DNA of 64,000 nt from Pimelobacter simplex (lineage in GTDB: Bacteria; Actinomycetota; Actinomycetes; Propionibacteriales; Nocardioidaceae): NCBI RefSeq assembly GCF_900114845.1, contig NZ_FOUK01000001.1, positions 620,001 to 684,000 on the forward strand, written 5' to 3'. The notes beneath the pieces were generated by a model. That model saw nothing but the letters and a program-made list of their open reading frames with translations. It was not told the DNA's origin and made no database searches. Positions 33,200 to 42,033 of this stretch are shown here, piece after piece; position 1 is the stretch's first letter; every line of letters begins with the position of its first letter. Made by a program: the position numbers and the translations under genes.

Positions 33200-34515
33200 A
33201 TCACGACGACGTCCCCGTGCGTGCCGTAGCCGGCCAGGGTCCCCCCGGCCGGTCGGCCGTTGAACGTCACCCACCGCCACTCGTCGCCCGGCACCGCCGG
33301 GTCGGGCGGGACGACGCTCGGCCACGGGATGTTCGTCGGGTACGGCGCCCTCAGGGTGCCGACCTCGCGCAGTGAGGTGTCGAAGACCGGGAACCGGGCA
33401 CGCGTCGCCCGGCGGTTGTCCCTGCCGTCACTGGCGAGGACCCGCCAGGTGGCGCCGTCCCGGAGCAGCGTCGTGCCCTCGGTGGCGCGGCGGTCGGTGG
33501 CGGCCCCGCGCAGCGTGAGGTCGTCGAGCGTGGGCCCGCTTGCGAGCGCGGGGTGGAAGTCGAAGAACCTCCGCGCGCTCACGTAGCCGACCAGCCACTC
33601 GCCCGTGGCCGGGTCGCGGACCAGGTGCGGGTCCCAGGTGCCGACGCTCGGGGTGCACTCGGGCGCCGGCAGGGCGAGCTCGCGGGTGGGCAGCACGTGC
33701 TGCCCGCTGGTGAGGTCGGCGCTCGACTCGGCGAGCGTCACCCGCAGCACGCCCGGCACCCGCGCGTGCCGGTCGGCGGGGAAGTCGGACCAGGTGCTGG
33801 TCGCGACCAGCCAGCGGTCGCCGTCGCGGAGCAGGTGGGTGGCGTGGTCGCCGTACACGCCGGGGCGGTCGGGGCGGCCGAAGAAGAGGTCCGCCCGGTG
33901 CTCGACCCGGTCGTCGGCCGTCAGTGCCCACAGCGACGTGTGCGCGGTGTCGAAGAAGCCCGGGCCCGCGCTCGTCGCGGTGAGCAGCACCTCGCCCCCG
34001 CGCCGGTACGGCGTCCCGTCGGCGTGCGAGACCAGCCGCACGTCGCGCAGCCCGAGCTGGCCGAAGGGTCCGGTCCGGACGCCGGTCACGGCTCCCGACC
34101 CCGATCCGCGGAGCCCACCCGCCCAGCCCGCCGCGCGGGTGTCGGGTCCGCCCACCTCGCGCAGGTCGACCCGCCCGCGGACCACCCAGGCCCCGTCCTC
34201 GCGGGTGAGCACGGCGAGGTGGCTGCCGGTCAGGGTCAGCCCCAGCCGGGACGGCGTCGCGCGGGTCCGGCCGTGGCGCCGGCTGCGCAGCGGCCGCTCG
34301 CCGACCCGGAGCGAGGCGCGCTGCCCGTCGAGCCGGACCGCGAGCCGGGTGCCGTCCGGGTGGGTCAGCGCGAGCTCGGCGCCGGCCCCTTCGCCGGCGC
34401 CGGTCAGGTCGAGGTCCGCCTCGACCGCCGCGAAGGGGGCGACGAGGGCTGCGCCGGGGCGGCCCACCAGCGCGATCGGCCGGTGCCGGGCCACGATCTC
34501 GAACGCCGGGAGCAC
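33184..34515 (-). CDS. Five-bladed beta-propeller-like (GH43-like) protein, function unknown
   Basis: 443 residues, no signal peptide. An N-terminal beta-sandwich-like half is followed by repeated segments that resemble GH43/GH32 propellers: TWDPHLVRDPATGEWLVGYV, TEGTTLLRDGATWRVLASDG, and GVYGDHATHLLRDGDRWLVA. The Asp/His pairs may be remnants of the catalytic or metal sites, but I cannot confirm them. GTG start. It is divergent from the alpha/beta hydrolase gene with 35 bases between. Substrate unknown. Confidence 0.65.
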   Translation of the reverse strand: MLPAFEIVARHRPIALVGRPGAALVAPFAAVEADLDLTGAGEGAGAELALTHPDGTRLAVRLDGQRASLRVGERPLRSRRHGRTRATPSRLGLTLTGSHLAVLTREDGAWVVRGRVDLREVGGPDTRAAGWAGGLRGSGSGAVTGVRTGPFGQLGLRDVRLVSHADGTPYRRGGEVLLTATSAGPGFFDTAHTSLWALTADDRVEHRADLFFGRPDRPGVYGDHATHLLRDGDRWLVATSTWSDFPADRHARVPGVLRVTLAESSADLTSGQHVLPTRELALPAPECTPSVGTWDPHLVRDPATGEWLVGYVSARRFFDFHPALASGPTLDDLTLRGAATDRRATEGTTLLRDGATWRVLASDGRDNRRATRARFPVFDTSLREVGTLRAPYPTNIPWPSVVPPDPAVPGDEWRWVTFNGRPAGGTLAGYGTHGDVVVMRQQR

Positions 34516-34550
34516 CCGCGCAGGCTACCGACCCGGGGGATGATCGACCC

Positions 34551-35837
34551 GTGCCCCCCGTCACCCCCGTCACCCTCGCCCCCCTCACCGGCGGTCACGG
34601 CATCGCCCTGACCTCCGCCCGACCCGGGCCCGACCTCGCGGCCGCCGGCTGGTCCGAGACCGAGTACGCCGCGTCCGGCACCGCGCAGGCCGTCGACCCC
34701 GCGCTGGGCTCGGCCGGGTTCGCCACCCGCGTCGTCGTCCGGCGCCCGGTGACGGCGCCCGCGAGCGGGACGCTCGTCGTCGAGTGGCTCAACGTGAGCA
34801 GCGGGGCCGACGCGGCGCCGGACTGGACCTACCTGGCCGACGAGCTCGTCCGGCAGGGGCACGCGTGGGCGGGCGTCTCGGCGCAGCACAACGGCGTGGT
34901 GAGCGGGACAGCGGCGGTCGCGGTCGAGGGGGTCGCGCTTCAGGGGCTGACCGGCCTCGACCCCGAGCGGTACGGCGACCTGCACCACCCCGGCGACGCC
35001 TTCGCCCACGGCATCTTCACCGAGGTCGCCCGGGCGCTCGCCGCCGAGACCGGCGCCACGACCGTGCTGGCGATCGGCGAGTCGCAGTCGGCCTACCTGC
35101 TCACCACCTATGTCAACGAGGTGCACCCGCGGGAGCTCTTCTTCGACGGCTTCCTGATCCACAGCCGCGGCGACGTCGCCGCGCCGCTCGGCGAGATCGG
35201 TCGCGGGATCGACCTGATGGCCGCGCGGGCGAGCGGGGTGCCGACGCCGCTGCGCGACGACCTCGACGTGCCGGTGATCGTGCTGCAGAGCGAGGGCGAC
35301 CTGCTCGGCCGGATGAACTACCTGCCCGCACGCCAGCCCGACGGTCCGCTGCTGCGGGTCTGGGAGGTGGCCGGCGCGGCCCACGCCGACTACTTCCAGA
35401 TCGGCGAGTTCGAGGCCTTCCTCGGCTGCGCCGACCCGGTCAACCGCGGCCAGCAGGTGTACGTCGTCCGCGCCGCGCTGCGCCACCTGGACCGGTGGGC
35501 GCGTGGGGGAGCGCCCGCGCCGTCCGCCGTGCCGCTGGAGATCGTCGACGGGGCGTTCGTCCGCGACGAGCTCGGCATCGTCCGCGGTGGCGTCCGGACG
35601 CCGGTCGTCGACGCGCCCGCCGACGTGGTCGTGGGCGAGGCGGCGCCGGGTGCCTCGGCCATCTGCGGGCTGTTCGGCCGCACCCTGCCGCTCCCGGCCG
35701 GGGCCGGTGAGCGGCGCTGGGCGACGCGTGACGACTACGTGGCGGCGTACACCGCGGCGACGGACGCCGCCGTCGCCGCGGGCTTCGTGCTGGCCGAGGA
35801 CCGGGTGGCGGTCCTGGGGGAGCTGCGGACGCCCTGA
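34551..35837 (+). CDS. Alpha/beta hydrolase-domain protein (Abhydrolase_10 type)
   Basis: 428 residues. The nucleophile elbow is G176-E-S178-Q-S in LAIGESQSAYLLTTYVNEVH. The opening strand region TLVVEWLNVSSGADAAPDWT and the late GAAHADYFQIGEFEAF, which carries the likely catalytic histidine, are typical of PF20091 proteins. These are predicted esterases or amidases. There is no signal peptide. It ends one base before the convergent SDR gene. The GTG start has no clear ribosome-binding site. Confidence 0.82.
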   Translation: MPPVTPVTLAPLTGGHGIALTSARPGPDLAAAGWSETEYAASGTAQAVDPALGSAGFATRVVVRRPVTAPASGTLVVEWLNVSSGADAAPDWTYLADELVRQGHAWAGVSAQHNGVVSGTAAVAVEGVALQGLTGLDPERYGDLHHPGDAFAHGIFTEVARALAAETGATTVLAIGESQSAYLLTTYVNEVHPRELFFDGFLIHSRGDVAAPLGEIGRGIDLMAARASGVPTPLRDDLDVPVIVLQSEGDLLGRMNYLPARQPDGPLLRVWEVAGAAHADYFQIGEFEAFLGCADPVNRGQQVYVVRAALRHLDRWARGGAPAPSAVPLEIVDGAFVRDELGIVRGGVRTPVVDAPADVVVGEAAPGASAICGLFGRTLPLPAGAGERRWATRDDYVAAYTAATDAAVAAGFVLAEDRVAVLGELRTP

Positions 35838-35838
35838 C

Positions 35839-36594
35839 TCAGGACGCCGCGTACCCGCCGTCGACCAGGTGGTAGCTGCCGGTGATGAACGTCGCCGCGT
35901 CGGAGGCGAGGAAGGCGACCAGGTGGGCGACCTCCTCGGAGGTGCCGAGGCGGCCGGTGGCGTGCCGGTCGGCGAGGGCCTGCTGGGTCGCGGCGTCGAG
36001 GTTGGCCTCGAGCAGCGGGGTCGAGATGAAGCCGGGGCCGACGGCGGTGACGCGCACGCCCTGCCCGCTGTGCTCGAGCGCGGCGTTCTTGGTGAGCCCG
36101 AGCAGGCCGTGCTTGGTCGTGACGTACGCCGACGAGCCGGCGATGCCGACCGAGGCGAGCACCGAGGCCATGTTGACGATCGCGCCGCCGCCGTTGGCCG
36201 CGATCGCGGGCACCTGGGCGCGCACGCCGTAGAAGACCGCGTTGAGGTTGACCTCGACCACCTTGCGCCAGCTGTCGATCGGGTACTCGCCGACGGGCGC
36301 GTCGGCGCCGCCGATGCCCGCGTTGTTGACGGCGATGCGCAGGGGAGCGAGCTCCTCGGCGGCGGTGACCAGGGCGGCGGCGACCTCGGGGTCGCTCACG
36401 TCGCCGACGAAGGGCGCGGCGGTGCCGCCGGCCTCGGTGATCGCCGTGGCGACCTCGCCGGCGGCGGTGGCGTCGATGTCGGCGACCAGGACGGCCGCTC
36501 CGTTGGCGGCGAGCAGCTCGGCGACGGCGCGGCCGATGCCCGAGCCCCCTCCGGTCACGATCGCAGAGCGGTCGGCAACGTCATAGGTGGCCAT
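35839..36594 (-). CDS. SDR-family NAD(P)-dependent oxidoreductase
   Basis: 251 residues, classical SDR. Cofactor motif TGGGSGIG at 14-21, an NNAG near 90-93, and catalytic S144, Y157 and K161. An aspartate at the end of strand 2 (VLVADID) favours NAD over NADP. ATG with GGAGGA four bases upstream. It is divergent from a TetR gene, with a perfect 38-base palindrome between, so it is probably the regulated target. Substrate unknown, likely a secondary alcohol or ketone. Confidence 0.92.
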   Translation of the reverse strand: MATYDVADRSAIVTGGGSGIGRAVAELLAANGAAVLVADIDATAAGEVATAITEAGGTAAPFVGDVSDPEVAAALVTAAEELAPLRIAVNNAGIGGADAPVGEYPIDSWRKVVEVNLNAVFYGVRAQVPAIAANGGGAIVNMASVLASVGIAGSSAYVTTKHGLLGLTKNAALEHSGQGVRVTAVGPGFISTPLLEANLDAATQQALADRHATGRLGTSEEVAHLVAFLASDAATFITGSYHLVDGGYAAS

Positions 36595-36640
36595 GTCTTC
36601 CTCCGGTTTCCGGGCCGCGTCCGCGGCCTCCGTCTCTATC

Positions 36641-36678
36641 CGACACCCGTCGGTTAGAGATCTAACCGACGGGTGTCG
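36641..36678. promoter_or_regulatory. TetR operator: perfect 18-bp inverted repeat
   Basis: CGACACCCGTCGGTTAGA (36641-36658) and its exact complement (36661-36678) flank a GA spacer. It lies 46 bases upstream of the SDR start and ends 2 bases before the TetR -10 (TAACAT, 36681-36686). Binding here would block both promoters. Confidence 0.8.
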
Positions 36679-36680
36679 CA

Positions 36681-36686
36681 TAACAT
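36681..36686 (+). promoter_or_regulatory. Leaderless -10 element of TetR gene
   Basis: TAACAT, 7 bases before the ATG at 36694. The operator palindrome occupies the -35 region. Confidence 0.6.
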
Positions 36687-36693
36687 TCCGGCC

Positions 36694-37296
36694 ATGGATC
36701 CGCGCCAGGCCCGCAGCCGCGCCCGCCTCCACGAGGCCGTGCTCCGGCTGGCCGCCGAGCAGCCGATCGCCGACCTCTCGATGACCGCGGTCGCCGCCGC
36801 GGCGGGGGTGCACCGCTCGACCGTCTACCAGCACGCCGGCTCCGTCGACGAGCTGCTCCAGCAGGCACTGGGCGCCGAGCTCGACCAGCTGCGCGCCGGC
36901 CTGCCGGCCCCCGGGGCGCCACCGGCGGAGGCCGCCCGCGCGGTCACCGCCGTGACCCGCGGCGTCCTGGAGCACGTCGCCCGCCATGCCGGCCTCTACC
37001 GGGCCGGGCTGGCCGCGGGCGACGCCGACCACGGCCTGCGCGGCATGCTCGGGCGCCACTTCCTGGAGAGCGGCCGGCTGCTGCGCGAGGTCTCCGGCGT
37101 GGCGCCGTCGCTCGACGTCCCGGGGCAGCCGCAGGCCGCCGTGGCGGAGGTGGCGGCCCGGTTCATCGCCGACGGAACGGTCGGGGTCATCGCCGCCTGG
37201 CTGGACCGGCCGGAGCTGTCGGTGGACGACCTGCTCGAGATCTACGTGCGGCTGCTTCCCGACTGGTGGCCGCGGGACCTGACCGCGGGGGAGTGA
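36694..37296 (+). CDS. TetR-family regulator
   Basis: 200 residues. The N-terminal helix-turn-helix reads ARLHEAVLRLAAEQPIADLS, then MTAVAAAAGVHRSTVYQHAG; the rest is an all-helical ligand domain. It is divergent from the SDR gene across the 38-base palindrome, which is likely its operator, so it would repress both the SDR and itself. Its stop lies 4 bases before the convergent eutC stop. The ligand is unknown. Confidence 0.9.
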   Translation: MDPRQARSRARLHEAVLRLAAEQPIADLSMTAVAAAAGVHRSTVYQHAGSVDELLQQALGAELDQLRAGLPAPGAPPAEAARAVTAVTRGVLEHVARHAGLYRAGLAAGDADHGLRGMLGRHFLESGRLLREVSGVAPSLDVPGQPQAAVAEVAARFIADGTVGVIAAWLDRPELSVDDLLEIYVRLLPDWWPRDLTAGE

Positions 37297-37300
37297 GCGC

Positions 37301-38038
37301 TCACCCGAGGGCGGCGCGTCCCTCCTTGAGGGCCACGCCCGTGGCGCCGAGCAGCGTCGCGCCCTGGACGAGCGACGCGATCGTACGAGCCGCGGTGGCG
37401 TGGTCGAGGCCGTGCGGCGGGTGGATGTTGGACACGCAGTTGCGCGCCGCGTCGGCGACGCCGGGCCGCGGCGCCCAGGTCAGGTAGGCGCCGAGGCTGT
37501 CCGCCGTCGTCAGGCCGGGCCGCTCGCCGATCAGCACCAGCGCCAGCCGGGCCCGCCAGGCCAGTCCGACGTGATCGGCCAGGGCCACCCGGGCCTGGGT
37601 CGCGACGACGGGCGGGGCGAGCCGGGTCGAGGCCGGGAGCAGCGGAAGCAGGGCGCGCAGGACGCCGGCCGCGTGCCGCTCGACGGCGAGCGCGCTCAAC
37701 CCGTCGGCGAGGACGACGAGCAGGTCGGGGTCGCCCTCGGCGCCGGGCGTCAGGGCAGGGACCGGGTCGCGCGGGCGCCGTCCCAGGTCCGGCCGGGTCA
37801 GGTACGTCGCCCGGTCGGGCGCCGCGGAGGCCACCACGCAGGCCGGGGCGAGCCCGTCGACCGTGGCCAGCTCGGCGACGAGGGCGGGGACGTCGAGCGG
37901 CTGGTGCACGGCGTCCCGCGCGGCGGCGTGGGCCGTCGCGAACGCGAGCCGGTCCCGGGTGCCGGGTGCCTCGCCGTGCCGCTCCTGGCCGATCCGGGCC
38001 GGGGTGTGGGCGCGCAGCGCCTGCCAGAAGTCGCTCAC
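37301..38038 (-). CDS. eutC: Ethanolamine ammonia-lyase small subunit
   Basis: 245 residues. Together with EutB it forms the adenosylcobalamin-dependent lyase that turns ethanolamine into acetaldehyde and ammonia. Conserved family stretches include ARIGQERHGEAPGTRDRLAF, PDLLVVLADGLSALAVERHA, LIGERPGLTTADSLGAYLTW, and the final NCVSNIHPPHGLD. GTG start overlapping the eutB stop by four bases (GTGA). No other eut genes (microcompartment shells, EutD, EutE, EutA reactivase) occur in the window. Confidence 0.95.
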   Translation of the reverse strand: MSDFWQALRAHTPARIGQERHGEAPGTRDRLAFATAHAAARDAVHQPLDVPALVAELATVDGLAPACVVASAAPDRATYLTRPDLGRRPRDPVPALTPGAEGDPDLLVVLADGLSALAVERHAAGVLRALLPLLPASTRLAPPVVATQARVALADHVGLAWRARLALVLIGERPGLTTADSLGAYLTWAPRPGVADAARNCVSNIHPPHGLDHATAARTIASLVQGATLLGATGVALKEGRAALG

Positions 38039-39435
38039 ACGAGCTCCCGCAGGGCGCTGCGCGCGGGGTCGACCGCGCGGATGCCGCCGTCCTCGGCGAG
38101 CAGGCCGACCCGGTCGAGCCAGGCCTCGAACTCCGGTGCGGGGCGCTTGCGCCCGACCCGGCGCGCGTAGAGCGCGTCGTGGTAGCTCGTCGACTGGTAG
38201 CCGAGCATCACGTCGTCGGCGCCGGGCACGGTGATCACGAAGCTGGTGCCCGCCGCGACGAGCAGCGTGAGCAGGGTGTCGGTGTCGTCGGAGTCGGCCT
38301 CGGCGTGGTTGGTGTAGCAGACGTCGACGCCCATGGGGACGCCGAGGACCTTGCCGCAGAAGTGGTCCTCCAGGCCGGCCCGGATGATCTGCTTGCCGTC
38401 GTAGAGGTACTCGGGGCCGATGAAGCCGACCACCGTGTTGACCAGGAACGGGTCGAACGCCCGCGCCACGGCGTACGCCCGGGCCTCGAGCGTCTGCTGG
38501 TCGACGGGCAGGCCGCCGGTGCCGAGGTGTGCGTCCGCGGACAGCGCCGAGCCCTGCCCGGTCTCGAAGTACATGACCTGCTCGCCCACCTCGCCGCGGC
38601 CCAGCGACAGTGCGGCCTCGCGGCCCTCGGCGAGCAGCGTGAGGTCGACGCCGAAGCCGGCGTTGGCGCCCTGGGTGCCGGCGATCGACTGGAAGACGAG
38701 GTCGACGGGCTCGCCGGCGGCGGCCAGGTCGATGGTCGTGGTCACGTGAGTGAGCACGCAGGACTGGGTGGGGATCTCGTAGCGCTGCCGGACGTCGTCG
38801 AGCAGCCGGAGCAGGCGGGCCACCGCGGCCGGGCTGTCGGAGGCGGGGTTGATGCCGATCACGGCGTCCCCGCAGCCCAGCAGCAGCCCGTCGAGGACGG
38901 CGGCCGCCACGCCTGCCGGGTCGTCGGCGGGGTGGTTCGGCTGGAGCCGGGTGGCGAGCCGCCCTGACAGTCCCACCGTCGAGCGGAAGCCGGTCACCAC
39001 CTCGGTGGCGGCCGCCACCGTGATCAGCTCCTGGTTGCGCATGAGCTTGCTGGCCGCGGCGACCATCTCGGGCGTCAGCCCGGGCGCGACCGCGGTGAGC
39101 GCGGCCGCCGCGCCGGGTGCGGTGGCGGTCGCGAGCAGCCACTCGCGCAGGCCGCCCACGGTCAGGTGCCGCAGCGGCGCGAAGGCCGCCGCGTCGTGGG
39201 TGTCGAGGATCAGGCGGGTGACGTCGTCGGTCTCGTAGGGCACGACCGGCTCGTCGAGGAAGGTCGCGAGCGGCAGGTCGGCGAGCACCCACTGCGCCGC
39301 CACGCGCTCCGCGGCCGAGCCCGCCGCGCTCCCCGCGAGGACGTCGCCCGAGCGGTGCGGCGACGCCTTGCCGAGCACGTCGACCAGCGAGGTGAACGAG
39401 TAGGACCGGCCACGGACCTGGTGCGAGTACCTCAC
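38035..39435 (-). CDS. eutB: Ethanolamine ammonia-lyase large subunit
   Basis: 466 residues, the catalytic TIM-barrel chain. Family motifs: LMRNQELITVAAATEVVTGF, RLQPNHPADD, GCGDAVIGINPASDS, QSIAGTQGANAGFGVDL, MYFETGQGSALSADAH, and GKVLGVPMGVDVCYTNH. The acetaldehyde product needs a dehydrogenase; the SDRs or an enzyme elsewhere could serve. GTG start. The 168-base region upstream is shared with the divergent seven-gene operon and holds a palindrome. I see no cobalamin riboswitch there. Confidence 0.96.
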   Translation of the reverse strand: MRYSHQVRGRSYSFTSLVDVLGKASPHRSGDVLAGSAAGSAAERVAAQWVLADLPLATFLDEPVVPYETDDVTRLILDTHDAAAFAPLRHLTVGGLREWLLATATAPGAAAALTAVAPGLTPEMVAAASKLMRNQELITVAAATEVVTGFRSTVGLSGRLATRLQPNHPADDPAGVAAAVLDGLLLGCGDAVIGINPASDSPAAVARLLRLLDDVRQRYEIPTQSCVLTHVTTTIDLAAAGEPVDLVFQSIAGTQGANAGFGVDLTLLAEGREAALSLGRGEVGEQVMYFETGQGSALSADAHLGTGGLPVDQQTLEARAYAVARAFDPFLVNTVVGFIGPEYLYDGKQIIRAGLEDHFCGKVLGVPMGVDVCYTNHAEADSDDTDTLLTLLVAAGTSFVITVPGADDVMLGYQSTSYHDALYARRVGRKRPAPEFEAWLDRVGLLAEDGGIRAVDPARSALRELV

Positions 39436-39472
39436 CCGCTCAGCGTAGGACCGCCCGCCGGACGGGGGCGTC

Positions 39473-39517
39473 CGTCGATCGACGTACGCCGCCGGTGAGG
39501 GCAGATACGTAGATCGA
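39473..39517. promoter_or_regulatory. Candidate operator between eutBC and the divergent catabolic operon
   Basis: The perfect 12-base palindrome CGTCGATCGACG lies at 39473-39484. The longer segment TCGATCGACGTACG (39475-39488) is repeated inverted with three mismatches at 39504-39517 (GATACGTAGATCGA). The symmetry suggests a regulator site in the shared control region. No regulator gene is adjacent. Confidence 0.4.
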
Positions 39518-39603
39518 CCGACGCGCCGCCCTGCCCCGGCTTCCTACGGTCCTCATCACCGCCGGGCGTGTGACCCGGACCGCACTACGAGGAAGCAGGA
39601 CGC

Positions 39604-40323
39604 ATGGACTACCTGACGGGGCGCGTGGCCCTCGTGACCGGCGCCGCACAGGGCATCGGGTACGCCGTCGCGACGCGACTCGCCGAGCTCGGGGCCCAGG
39701 TCGTGGCGACCGACGTGCGCGACCAGTCCGACCTGGGGGAGCACATCGCGACCCGCTCGCACGACGTCACGTCCGCGGCCCGCTGGGCCGAGGTCGTCAC
39801 GGAGACCGTCGCCGAGCACGGCCGGCTCGACATCCTCGTCAACAACGCGGGCGTCTCGGGCTACGACCAGCTCCACGAGCTCGCGCTCGACGAGTGGCGG
39901 CGGATCGTGGCGATCAACCAGACCGGCACCCTGCTGGGCATGCAGGCCGCGCTGCGGCCGATGCGGGCGCAGCGGTCCGGCGCGATCGTCAACATCTCGT
40001 CGATCTGCGGCGCCACCTCGGTGGCGGGCGTCGCGGCGTACCACTCCTCGAAGCATGCGGTCCTCACCATGACCAAGAACGCCGCGGTGACCTACGCCCG
40101 CGAGGGGATCCGCGCCAACGCGGTGCTCCCGGGCTGGATCCGCACGCCGCTGACCCTCGGCCAGACCGACGACCTCAACGAGGCCTTCCTCGACGCGACG
40201 CCGATGGGCACCGGGGGCGACCCCGAGGACGTGGCGGACGCCGTCTGCTTCCTCGCCTCCGACCGCGCGCGGTTCATCACCGGCGTCGACCTCCCGGTCG
40301 ACGGCGGCTACCTGGCCCGCTGA
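39604..40323 (+). CDS. SDR-family oxidoreductase
   Basis: 239 residues. TGAAQGIG at 12-19, NNAG near 80-83, catalytic S132/S133, Y146 and K150. The aspartate in VVATDVRD favours NAD. The active-site asparagine region reads INQTG, shared with its neighbour (VDQTG), so the two are probably duplicates. ATG with GAGGAAG upstream. It opens a seven-gene operon with a nitrilase-like amidase, a PuuE-like hydrolase and an ABC importer. Confidence 0.92.
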   Translation: MDYLTGRVALVTGAAQGIGYAVATRLAELGAQVVATDVRDQSDLGEHIATRSHDVTSAARWAEVVTETVAEHGRLDILVNNAGVSGYDQLHELALDEWRRIVAINQTGTLLGMQAALRPMRAQRSGAIVNISSICGATSVAGVAAYHSSKHAVLTMTKNAAVTYAREGIRANAVLPGWIRTPLTLGQTDDLNEAFLDATPMGTGGDPEDVADAVCFLASDRARFITGVDLPVDGGYLAR

Positions 40324-40361
40324 GCACCCCGACGCGCACGACACGAACCGGAGAGACTGAC

Positions 40362-41087
40362 ATGGACCGACTCAAGGACAAGGTGGCCGTCGTGACCGGC
40401 GGCGCCGTCGGCATCGGCCTGGCGACGGCCCGGCTGTTCGCCGAGGAGGGCGCGACCGTCGTGGTCGCCGACCTGGAGAAGCCCGAGCAGGAGGTCGACG
40501 GCCCCGCGCTGGAGTACGCCGAGCTCGACGTCACCGACGAGACCGCGTGGCAGCGGGTGGTCGACGAGGTCGTGGCCCGCCACGGCCGGATCGACGTGCT
40601 CGTCAACAACGCCGGCGTCATCGACTACGCCGCGATCGACGCCGTCACCCCGGAGGCCTGGGAGCGGGTGGTCGGGGTCGACCAGACCGGCGTGTTCCTC
40701 GGCATGCGGGCCGTGCTGGGCCCGATGCTCGCGCAGGGCGCGGGCTCGATCATCAACCTGTCGTCGGCCTGGGGCGTCGTCGGCTCCGAGGGGGTGGCGG
40801 CCTACCAGGCGGCGAAGGGCGGCGTCCGCGGCCTGACCCGCAACGGCGCGGTGACCTATGCCCGCGACGGCGTCCGGGTCAACACCGTGATCCCCGGCTG
40901 GGTCACGACCCCGCTGACCGACGCGCAGCCGGCGGAGAAGAACGCCGAGGTGATCGCGCTGACCCCGCTCGGCTTCGGCGCCGAGCCCCGGGACATCGCC
41001 TGGGGCTGCGTCTACCTGGCCAGCGACGAGTCGCGCTTCGTGACGGGCAGCGAGCTCGTCATCGACGGCGGCCTGCTCGCGCAGTGA
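40362..41087 (+). CDS. SDR-family oxidoreductase
   Basis: 241 residues. TGGAVGIG at 12-19, NNAG near 82-85, catalytic S134/S135, Y148 and K152. It is clearly related to the preceding SDR (shared NGAVTYARDGVRVN-type segment and VDQTG). ATG with CCGGAGAG upstream, 38 bases after the previous stop. A pair of similar dehydrogenases in one operon may act on successive alcohol and ketone intermediates or on two stereoisomers. Confidence 0.92.
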   Translation: MDRLKDKVAVVTGGAVGIGLATARLFAEEGATVVVADLEKPEQEVDGPALEYAELDVTDETAWQRVVDEVVARHGRIDVLVNNAGVIDYAAIDAVTPEAWERVVGVDQTGVFLGMRAVLGPMLAQGAGSIINLSSAWGVVGSEGVAAYQAAKGGVRGLTRNGAVTYARDGVRVNTVIPGWVTTPLTDAQPAEKNAEVIALTPLGFGAEPRDIAWGCVYLASDESRFVTGSELVIDGGLLAQ

Positions 41088-41124
41088 GCGCCCGCCCCGC
41101 CGTACCCCAACGAGAGGAAGTCCG

Positions 41125-41997
41125 ATGAGCCGCACCCTGACCGTCGCCGCCGCGCAGCTCGAGCTGCGCGAGGTCGACTCCTTCGCCGCGTGGGCCGAGC
41201 AGGTCCGCGACCTGCTCGACCGGACACCGGACGCCCGCGTCGTCGTCCTGCCCGAGCTGGTGACCGAGTCGCTCTTCACCATCGATCCCGACTGGCGCAC
41301 CCACGAGATCGCCCAGCTGACCCGGATCAGCGCCTACACCGACGAGTACGTCGCGCTCTTCACCGCCGAGGCCGCCCGCCGCGACCAGTGGATCCTGGCC
41401 GGCACGCACCTCGTCGCCACCCCCGGGGGCCACGAGAACGTAGCCTTCCTCTTCGGGCCCGGCGGCGAGGTCCTCCGGCACGCGAAGACGCACATCTTCC
41501 CGGCCGAGGCCGACTGGGACACCGGCGAGGGCGACGAGCTGGCCGTGCACGTCATCGACGACGTCACCGTCGGGATCGCCATCTGCTACGAGGCCGAGAT
41601 CCCCGAGGTCTGCACGACGCTGACCGCGATGGGCGCCGAGGTGCTGCTCGTGCCGTCGTACACCTTCACGGAGGCGGGCTTCTGGCGGGTGCGGCACTGC
41701 GCCGCGGCCCGCGCCATCGAGAACCAGGTGTACGTCGTGCACTGCCCGACCGTCTCCCACCTCGAGGCGCCGCTCGCGCCGGGCTGGGCCCGGGCGTCGG
41801 TGCTCTCGCCGTGCGACCTCGTCTTCCCCGCGGACGGCGTGCTCGTCGAGGCCCGCACCAACGAGCAGGACGCGATCACCCACGAGCTCGACCTCGACCT
41901 GCTCGTCGAGAACCGCCGCACCGGCGCCGCCACCACGCACACCGACCGCGGCCGGCGCCGCGACCTCTACGAGAAGTACGCCCACCACACCCTCTGA
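41125..41997 (+). CDS. Carbon-nitrogen hydrolase (nitrilase superfamily)
   Basis: 290 residues. The Glu-Lys-Cys triad is E44 (VVVLPELVTESL), K121 (LRHAKTHIFPAE) and C154 (VGIAICYEAEIPE). Such enzymes hydrolyse amides, carbamoyl compounds or nitriles to acid and ammonia. ATG with GAGAGGAAG upstream. In this operon, beside a PuuE-like hydrolase, a half-amidase role is attractive, but a carbamoylase is equally possible from sequence alone. Confidence 0.92.
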   Translation: MSRTLTVAAAQLELREVDSFAAWAEQVRDLLDRTPDARVVVLPELVTESLFTIDPDWRTHEIAQLTRISAYTDEYVALFTAEAARRDQWILAGTHLVATPGGHENVAFLFGPGGEVLRHAKTHIFPAEADWDTGEGDELAVHVIDDVTVGIAICYEAEIPEVCTTLTAMGAEVLLVPSYTFTEAGFWRVRHCAAARAIENQVYVVHCPTVSHLEAPLAPGWARASVLSPCDLVFPADGVLVEARTNEQDAITHELDLDLLVENRRTGAATTHTDRGRRRDLYEKYAHHTL

Positions 41998-42033
41998 GTC
42001 CCCGCTGACCCGCTGTCCCGCAAGGAGCCCGCC

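Noticed and set aside
39436..39603. Cobalamin riboswitch upstream of eutB
   Set aside because: No B12-box-like conserved sequence could be found in the 168-base gap; only palindromes were seen.
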